A DNA stretch of 11,840 nt from assembly GCA_947625005.1 (NCBI GenBank), contig CANQNA010000035.1, forward strand, positions 1 to 11,840. Direction: 5' to 3'. Shown here piece by piece: positions 7,670-11,840 of this stretch. A program made the position numbers and the translations under genes. The first letter of the stretch is position 1; each line of letters starts with the position of its first letter. Source of the stretch: an uncultured Bacilli bacterium (GTDB lineage: Bacteria; Bacillota_I; Bacilli_A; RF39; UBA660). The notes beneath the pieces were generated by a model, which saw only the letters and a program-made list of their open reading frames with translations, was not told the origin of the DNA and did no database searches.

Positions 7670-8485
7670 ATGAAATTCATGAAAAAAATAAAAGATATAT
7701 TATTTGATGAAGAAGAAGTAGAAATTCCAGTGATTGAAAAGGCTGAAAAAAAGGTAAATTCTAAACCAGTTAAAAAACCAGAAATTATGGAACCAATGGA
7801 AGAGAAAAAAGATATTATAAAGGAAATAAAAATTCCTGAAGAAACAGAAATAAGTGATAAAGATTCTCTAAAAAGTGAACTAACTTTTCCTTTTCCTATA
7901 GAATTTGATGAAGATGAATTAAATAAAGAAAAAGAAGATACTATAGATTTATCTTTTAAAAGAGAAGAAAAATCTAGAAATAGAGAATATAAAAATTATG
8001 GAACTACTTCTCCTGTATCTAAAAGAGAAATTAAAGATTATAGTTCATATTTAAAAGATAAAGAAGAGAAAAAGCAATTTAAACCAACTCCAATTATTTC
8101 TCCAGTTTATGGAGTGTTAGATCAAAATTATAAAAAAGAAGATTTAATAGTTAAAAATGAAGTTAGACCAAAAAAAGATAAATTAGACTTAGATGAAATA
8201 AGACAGAAAGCTTATGGAGAAAAGCCAAAATTAAAAGAAAGTGTTTATGTTATTGAGGATAAAGATCCAGTAATTGATCCTAAAACTCCTATAGGTGATT
8301 TAATTGATGGTATAGAAACGCCTAAGTTGGGGACAATAGATAATGAACCAACTGTAGAATTGAATGATTTAATGGACAAAAATAATAATTTAGATAGCAA
8401 AGTAAATAAACAAGACGAAATAGATGATGAAGAAGCTGATTTATTTAGTTTAATTGATTCAATGTATGAAGAAAATAATGAATAA
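7670..8485 (+). CDS. acidic low-complexity cytoplasmic protein, function unknown
   Basis: A 271-aa, Lys/Glu/Asp-rich protein without signal peptide or membrane segment; most of it looks intrinsically disordered. A few blocks stand out as more ordered and possibly conserved. These are an N-terminal amphipathic helix MKFMKKIKDILF (1-12), a Pro/hydrophobic motif FKPTPIISPVYGVLD (137-151), DLDEIRQKAYG (173-183), and a very acidic C-terminal helix EADLFSLIDSMYEE (255-268). Such blocks on a flexible chain suggest a scaffold or adaptor that binds partners through short motifs; this is inference. An in-frame ATG nine bases downstream (7679) is an alternative start, but AAAGG (7656-7660) is well spaced for 7670. 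It is tightly linked to the lipoprotein gene before it and the YtxG-like gene after it. Confidence 0.68.
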   Translation: MKFMKKIKDILFDEEEVEIPVIEKAEKKVNSKPVKKPEIMEPMEEKKDIIKEIKIPEETEISDKDSLKSELTFPFPIEFDEDELNKEKEDTIDLSFKREEKSRNREYKNYGTTSPVSKREIKDYSSYLKDKEEKKQFKPTPIISPVYGVLDQNYKKEDLIVKNEVRPKKDKLDLDEIRQKAYGEKPKLKESVYVIEDKDPVIDPKTPIGDLIDGIETPKLGTIDNEPTVELNDLMDKNNNLDSKVNKQDEIDDEEADLFSLIDSMYEENNE

Positions 8486-8502
8486 GAAAAGGGTTGGTGC
8501 AG

Positions 8503-8790
8503 ATGGAATTTATGTTAGATTTTTTACCAATAATAATATATATTTTGTTAATAATTTTATTAATAGTGAGTATATATTTATTAGTAAGAGCGATAAAGCT
8601 TACAAATAAATTTGAAACATTATTAGACAATGTTGAAGAGAAAGTAAATTCTTTAGATGATATGTTCAATGTTGTTAGTATAGTATCTAGTAAATTTAGT
8701 CTGATAAGCGAGAAAATTATGGAGGGTTTACTTAATTTGGTTAAAAAAATATTTAATAAAAGAAAAGAAAGTGAGGAAGAAAATGAGTAA
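8503..8790 (+). CDS. YtxG-like (DUF948-type) small membrane protein
   Basis: A 95-aa protein with one N-terminal membrane helix (about 9-30, very Ile/Leu rich). A heptad-like helix follows (KLTNKFETLLDNVEEKVNSL, 32-51), then a C-terminal amphipathic, Lys/Glu-rich tail. This is the DUF948 arrangement found in B. subtilis YtxG, a general-stress protein of unknown biochemical role. The assignment is strengthened by the YtxH-like gene that directly follows, the same order as B. subtilis ytxG-ytxH. I chose ATG 8503 because AAAGGG (8488-8493) sits 9 bases before it; the in-frame TTG 8494 and GTG 8497 are too close to that site. The gene overlaps the next by 8 bases. Confidence 0.7.
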   Translation: MEFMLDFLPIIIYILLIILLIVSIYLLVRAIKLTNKFETLLDNVEEKVNSLDDMFNVVSIVSSKFSLISEKIMEGLLNLVKKIFNKRKESEEENE

Positions 8791-9202
8791 AAAAAGAATG
8801 GGAACTCTATTAACTGGAGCAGCTTTAGGTGTAGGATTAGGAATGCTTTTCGCTCCGAAAAAAGGTAGTGAATTAAGAGAGGATTTAAAAAATAAAATGA
8901 ATGAACTTATGGGAAAAGTGAAAAGCATTGATGTTCAAGAAGTTAAAGAAAAAATAGAAGATCAAATTGAAAGTATTAAAAATGATTTAGCAGATTTAGA
9001 TAAAGAAAAAGTTTTAGAGATTGCTAAGGAAAAAGGAGAACAAATTAAAGACAAACTAGCAGATCTTGCTAAGTATGCTAAAGAAAAAGGAACTCCTGTT
9101 TTAGAAAATGCTGTTGAAGAAGTAAGACTTTCAACAATAAAAGTTTTAAAAAGTACAATAAAAAAATTAGAAAATAAACAAAAAACGAAAGAAAGCAAAT
9201 AA
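8783..9202 (+). CDS. YtxH-like protein
   Basis: A 139-aa protein beginning MSKKRMGTLLTGAALGVGLG. The glycine/alanine-rich hydrophobic segment followed by MLFAPKKGSELREDL (21-35) is the YtxH domain hallmark ('GA..G...GLL.AP..G...R..L'). The rest (about 36-135) is a long, highly charged Lys/Glu helix, probably coiled coil. Members are small, usually membrane-associated, and often stress-induced in Bacilli; their molecular role is unknown. ATG 8783 has GAGGA (8773-8777) upstream inside the preceding gene, while the in-frame GTG at 8771 overlaps this site and is rejected. The 8-base overlap with the YtxG-like gene suggests coupled translation and perhaps a complex. A terminator begins at its stop codon, ending the operon. 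Confidence 0.82.
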   Translation: MSKKRMGTLLTGAALGVGLGMLFAPKKGSELREDLKNKMNELMGKVKSIDVQEVKEKIEDQIESIKNDLADLDKEKVLEIAKEKGEQIKDKLADLAKYAKEKGTPVLENAVEEVRLSTIKVLKSTIKKLENKQKTKESK

Positions 9203-9220
9203 TTACTATTTGTTTTTTTT
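9195..9220 (+). terminator. intrinsic terminator of the ytxGH-like operon
   Basis: CAAATA (9196-9201) pairs with TATTTG (9207-9212) around a 5-base loop, with an optional extra G-T pair, followed by eight T residues (9213-9220). The stem is AT-rich and short, so it may be leaky. It overlaps the stop codon of the YtxH-like gene. Confidence 0.65.
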
Positions 9221-9231
9221 ATTTATTGTGA

Positions 9232-9246
9232 TACTATTATATAGTA
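9232..9246 (+). promoter_or_regulatory. perfect inverted repeat in the promoter/leader of the next gene
   Basis: TACTAT-TAT-ATAGTA is a perfect 6-bp inverted repeat with a 3-base centre. It overlaps the likely -10 region (TGTGATACT at 9227-9235 or TATTAT at 9235-9240) and abuts the AGGGTGA ribosome site (9246-9252). It could be an operator half-site pair, a small leader hairpin, or chance in AT-rich DNA. Confidence 0.3.
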
Positions 9247-9257
9247 GGGTGATTAGT

Positions 9258-9917
9258 ATGGAAGACATTAGTGCATTATCTTTAGTCAAACGTCATGATG
9301 GATCATATTTTTACATAATGGAATTAGGTTTTTCTGGAGGATTGTATAAGTATCTTCTTGCTAATTGGAATAAAAATAAATTAGATGAACCTAAACTTAT
9401 TTATAGTCATACAAAAAGAAGTAGTCTTAATAAAGTCCAAAAAGAATTTTTTGATAATAATTTATTAAGAGTTACTCGAATAGAAAGATATAAAAAACAA
9501 AATAATGTATATATTGGAGGAATTCAAAGTAATGGTAACTATTTAGCTAGAACTTATCATGAAAGAATTGATTTTGTTCCTATAAAATATGCAGTTTATA
9601 AAAGAAAAAATAATTATATTTTAGTAGAAAAAATAGGAACTTTTGGTAAATGTTTTAAATTTAATATTTATGAATTTATTAATACAGGTGATGTTATGGA
9701 TTTTCAATTATCTCCTGTATTTACTGAAAAAGATTTATTACATTTACAAGATGAAGAAAAAGAATATGTCATTAATCAGTTGTTGGATCCTAAAAGAATA
9801 GAAGATAAAATAAAAAATAAAAGTGGTTATATTGGTACTGTAGAAAAAATAAATGGAGTGTTCAGAAAACAGGTTTCTGCTTCTGCATTAGAACAAGTAA
9901 AAAAATTAAATAAATAG
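9258..9917 (+). CDS. conserved-looking protein of unknown function
   Basis: I do not recognise the family. The 219-aa product is soluble-looking and basic, without signal peptide. It alternates Lys/Arg/Tyr-rich beta-like stretches (for example NNVYIGGIQSNGNYLARTYH, 82-101) with acidic helices near 157-185 (EKDLLHLQDEEKEYVINQLL). It ends in a short Lys-rich helix. ATG 9258 has AGGGTGA (9246-9252) five bases upstream. A longer frame starting at 9210 would add a hydrophobic stretch that looks like a signal anchor, but those bases are the terminator T-run, promoter and ribosome site, so it is an artefact. Its stop codon lies in a small hairpin just before the rel gene. Position beside an RSH gene may be incidental. 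Confidence 0.7.
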   Translation: MEDISALSLVKRHDGSYFYIMELGFSGGLYKYLLANWNKNKLDEPKLIYSHTKRSSLNKVQKEFFDNNLLRVTRIERYKKQNNVYIGGIQSNGNYLARTYHERIDFVPIKYAVYKRKNNYILVEKIGTFGKCFKFNIYEFINTGDVMDFQLSPVFTEKDLLHLQDEEKEYVINQLLDPKRIEDKIKNKSGYIGTVEKINGVFRKQVSASALEQVKKLNK

Positions 9918-9936
9918 ATACTTTAGGTATCTTTTT
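9916..9936 (+). terminator. weak intrinsic terminator or attenuator before the RSH gene
   Basis: AGATAC (9916-9921) pairs with GTATCT (9927-9932) around a TTTAG loop, running into T9932-9936. It lies between the 9258-9917 gene and the RSH gene, only 4 bases before the AGGAGG site. With six base pairs and five T residues, partial read-through is likely, which would set a lower level of the RSH and pflB genes. Confidence 0.5.
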
Positions 9937-9952
9937 AAATAGGAGGGTTAAA

Positions 9953-11395
9953 ATGAATAATATAAGTTTAGAAGATTTAATAAAAAAAATAGAAGAATAT
10001 AATAAAGAAGAGATACCTAAAGTAAAGAAAGCTTATAATTTAGCGGAAAAACTCCATAGAAACCAATTAAGAGAAAGTGGAGAGCCTTATATTATTCATC
10101 CCTTAAATGTTACTTATATTTTAGCAGAATTAAAAGCGGATGGAGATACATTATGTGCAGGGCTATTACATGATGTTGTAGAAGATACAGAAGAAACTAT
10201 TGAACAAATTGAAGAAGAATTTGGTTCCGAAATTGCTCATTTAGTTTTAGGTGTAACTAAAATAAATCATTTGCACTTTCATAATAAAGGAGAGGCTACT
10301 GATGCTAATTTAAGAAGAATTATTACTAGTATTGAAGATGATATCAGAATTATTATAATAAAATTAGCTGATAGACTTCATAATATGCAAACTCTTCAAT
10401 TTAAGAAACCAGAAAAAAGAAAAAAACATGCTAAAGAAACTTTAGATATCTATGTCCCTATTGCCTATAATTTAGGTTTATATAGATTAAAATGTGATTT
10501 AGAAGATTTATGTTTTAAATATTTACTAGAAAATGATTATGAAAAATTAAATAAAACTTTAAATAAAGTAAAGAAAGATTATCAAGATTGTCTTTTAAAA
10601 CTAAATGAAGACGTGGAAAAATTAATGAAAAAAAATAATATAGAATATCATTCTCGCTTTCGTATAATTAATCCTTATACTTTATTAAAAAAATTTAATA
10701 AAAAATATAAATTAAATGATATTCATGATTTAGTAAATTATAAAATAATTGTAAATGAAAAAGAAGATTGTTATCGTGTTTTAGGATTAATTCATTCATT
10801 ATATACCCCAATTCATAGTAAGTTTAAAGATTATATAGCCGCACCTAAAACCAATATGTATTCTTCTTTACATACTACAGTTTTCGGGCCATTTGGAAAG
10901 TTAATTCAAATTCAAATAAAAACTAATCAAATGGATAATTTAAATACTTTTGGTTTAACCGCTTATTGGAGAGAATTTAAAGGATTAGCACCAAAGAAAA
11001 TGAGAGAAGATTTAATTAATAAATATCAATTTTTTAAATCATTAGATTTCCTAAATAATAATATTGAAGATAATGAAGAGTATTTAAATAGAATAAAAAA
11101 GGAAGTTTTAACTAACAATATTTATGTTTATACTTCTAATGGAAATGTTATAGAATTACCTATTGATTCTACTCCTATAGATTTTGCTTATAAAATTCAT
11201 ACAGAAATAGGAGAAAAAATTAGTAAGGTGTTTATTAATGGAAAGAATGCTAGAATTGATCGAGTTTTAAAAAATAAAGATCGAGTTATTATAATAACTG
11301 GAGAAAATGTAACAGTTAAAGACAAATGGTTAGAGTATGCTAAAACAACTTATGCTAGAAAGAAAATAAGAGAATATTTAAATAAAACTAAATAG
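9953..11395 (+). CDS. short RelA/SpoT homologue (RSH), probably ppGpp hydrolase only
   Basis: RSH enzymes make and break the alarmone (p)ppGpp. This 480-aa protein is far shorter than the usual ~730. The HD hydrolase domain (about 25-170) keeps every expected metal/catalytic residue: R40, H49, H73-D74, E77-D78, D140 and N144 (ADRLHNMQTL). The synthetase domain (about 225-345) keeps KFKDYIAAPKTNMYSSLHTTV-like core sequence (290-310). However, the G-loop consensus GRPKHIYS is SRFRIINP (234-241), DLLAVR is DLVNYK (259-264), and the catalytic EVQIRT is QIQIKT (319-324). The TGS domain (about 388-450) is intact, and the protein ends just after it, lacking the helical, zinc-finger/CC and ACT/RRM domains. 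The ribosome site is AGGAGGG (9941-9947). Eight bases separate it from pflB. A degraded bifunctional Rel is the likely origin. Confidence 0.9.
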   Translation: MNNISLEDLIKKIEEYNKEEIPKVKKAYNLAEKLHRNQLRESGEPYIIHPLNVTYILAELKADGDTLCAGLLHDVVEDTEETIEQIEEEFGSEIAHLVLGVTKINHLHFHNKGEATDANLRRIITSIEDDIRIIIIKLADRLHNMQTLQFKKPEKRKKHAKETLDIYVPIAYNLGLYRLKCDLEDLCFKYLLENDYEKLNKTLNKVKKDYQDCLLKLNEDVEKLMKKNNIEYHSRFRIINPYTLLKKFNKKYKLNDIHDLVNYKIIVNEKEDCYRVLGLIHSLYTPIHSKFKDYIAAPKTNMYSSLHTTVFGPFGKLIQIQIKTNQMDNLNTFGLTAYWREFKGLAPKKMREDLINKYQFFKSLDFLNNNIEDNEEYLNRIKKEVLTNNIYVYTSNGNVIELPIDSTPIDFAYKIHTEIGEKISKVFINGKNARIDRVLKNKDRVIIITGENVTVKDKWLEYAKTTYARKKIREYLNKTK

Positions 11396-11399
11396 GAGG
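11394..11399 (+). promoter_or_regulatory. AGGAGG ribosome site of pflB, overlapping the RSH stop
   Basis: The perfect AGGAGG begins at the second base of the TAG stop codon of the RSH gene and lies 4 bases before the pflB ATG. No room is left for a separate promoter between the genes, so pflB is at least partly transcribed from upstream or from a promoter within the RSH gene. Confidence 0.75.
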
Positions 11400-11403
11400 A
11401 CTT

Positions 11404-11840
11404 ATGTTTAAAGGTAGTAAATGGAAAGAAAAAGTTGACGTTAGTGACTTTATTATAAATAATTATACTGAATATTTAGGTAATGAAGAATTTTTAAAAG
11501 AAAGTACTAAGAATACTAAGAAAGTTTGGAAAATTTGTCAAGATTTATTAAAAAAAGAATTAAAAAAAGGAGTATTAGATATTGATGTAGATCATGTTTC
11601 TGGAATTAATAATTATGAACCAGGTTATATAGATAAATCTCATGAAGTAATTGTAGGATTACAAACTAATGCTCCTTTAAAAAGAATAGTTAATCCTTAT
11701 GGAGGAATTAGGATGGTTTATAATTCCTTAAATGCTTATAATTATAAATTAAATCCTTTGATTGATGAACATTTTAATAGATATCGAAAAACTCATAATC
11801 AAGGAGTATATGATGCTTATACTAAAGAAATGAGAAGTGC
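11404..11840 (+). CDS. pflB: formate C-acetyltransferase (pyruvate formate-lyase), N-terminal part
   Basis: Cytoplasmic glycyl-radical enzyme that splits pyruvate with CoA into acetyl-CoA and formate in anaerobic fermentation. 145 complete codons are present before the window ends. The start MFKGSKWKEKVDVSDFIINN, then GVLDIDVDHVSGI (about 56-68), PGYIDKSHEVIVGLQTNAPLK-type sequence (about 73-93), NPYGGIRM and YRKTHNQGVYDAYT (about 128-141), follow the N-terminal part of PFL closely. The active-site Cys pair and the C-terminal glycyl-radical loop lie outside the window, so PFL cannot be formally separated from other glycyl-radical enzymes here. The N-terminal similarity is nevertheless strongly PFL-like. 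Context: directly behind the RSH gene with an 8-base gap. Confidence 0.93.
   Translation, partial: MFKGSKWKEKVDVSDFIINNYTEYLGNEEFLKESTKNTKKVWKICQDLLKKELKKGVLDIDVDHVSGINNYEPGYIDKSHEVIVGLQTNAPLKRIVNPYGGIRMVYNSLNAYNYKLNPLIDEHFNRYRKTHNQGVYDAYTKEMRS

Noticed and set aside
8445..8669. Minus-strand open frame opposite the YtxG-like gene
   Set aside because: It is antisense to well-supported genes, has no ribosome site, and its Ile/Asn-rich product reflects AT-rich antisense DNA.
8728..9198. Two minus-strand open frames (8728-8928 and 8962-9198) with hydrophobic Phe/Ser/Leu-rich products
   Set aside because: Both are mirror images of the Lys/Glu-rich YtxH-like gene and have no start signals.
9210..9257. 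N-terminal hydrophobic extension giving the 9258-9917 protein a signal anchor
   Set aside because: These bases are the upstream terminator T-run, the likely promoter and the ribosome site; ATG 9258 has a properly spaced AGGGTGA.
11310..11500. Frameshift splitting a full-length Rel
   Set aside because: The sequence after the stop is in-frame, well-conserved pyruvate formate-lyase with its own AGGAGG; no ACT or zinc-finger remnants are seen.
1..11840. Alternative genetic code (TGA as Trp)
   Set aside because: Trp codons are TGG in rpoD, murJ, trmB and rel, no in-frame TGA appears inside the recognised genes, and TGA ends the cse60-like gene.
1..11840. Mobile element, CRISPR array, defence island or phage region
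   Set aside because: No transposase, integrase, direct-repeat array, restriction or toxin-antitoxin genes were seen; composition and ribosome sites are uniform across the window.

Overview
This AT-rich window (roughly a quarter G+C) reads as chromosomal core sequence of a low-GC Bacillota, probably a Bacilli/Erysipelotrichia/RF39-type lineage. Supporting signs are purine-rich Shine-Dalgarno sites before almost every gene, a short Firmicutes-type sigma-A, the dnaG-rpoD-trmK gene order, a class B sortase, a Cse60-family protein and a YtxG/YtxH-like pair. Tryptophan is written TGG throughout and TGA ends the cse60-like gene, so code 11 is used, not the Mycoplasma/Spiroplasma code. There are no tRNA or rRNA genes, insertion sequences, CRISPR arrays or phage genes that I can see. 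No gene-free stretch exceeds 300 bases; the longest is about 154 bases (360-513).

Layout. 1-359 (minus): 5' part of a class B sortase gene, divergent from the next block. 514-3975 (plus): tightly packed or overlapping information-processing operon dnaG, rpoD, trmK, closed by an intrinsic terminator at 3996-4032. 4117-5947 (plus): a 56-aa Cse60-like gene followed 4 bases later by a MurJ/YtgP-type flippase gene. 5952-6272 (minus): a small Met/Asn/Pro-rich coiled-coil protein gene, convergent with murJ; its intrinsic terminator lies inside the last codons of murJ. 6337-6963 (plus): trmB. 7011-9202 (plus): a probable four-gene envelope-related operon (lipoprotein, acidic low-complexity protein, YtxG-like membrane protein, YtxH-like protein) with an extended -10 promoter and a terminator. 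9258-9917: a 219-aa protein of unknown function. 9953-11395: a short RelA/SpoT homologue. 11404-11840: 5' end of pyruvate formate-lyase.

How they fit together. The first block covers replication priming, housekeeping transcription and tRNA modification. The middle covers envelope construction (lipid II flipping) and small proteins whose relatives belong to sporulation or general stress. The end couples an alarmone enzyme to fermentative carbon metabolism. The most striking observation is the RSH protein: its ppGpp-hydrolase (HD) residues are intact, the synthetase domain has lost several active-site residues (including the essential Glu, here Gln), and the protein stops just after the TGS domain. 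I read it as a probable hydrolase-only RSH. No clearly new multi-gene defence or mobile system is visible. The least-understood material is the 7011-8485 gene pair, the 5952-6272 gene and the 9258-9917 gene.
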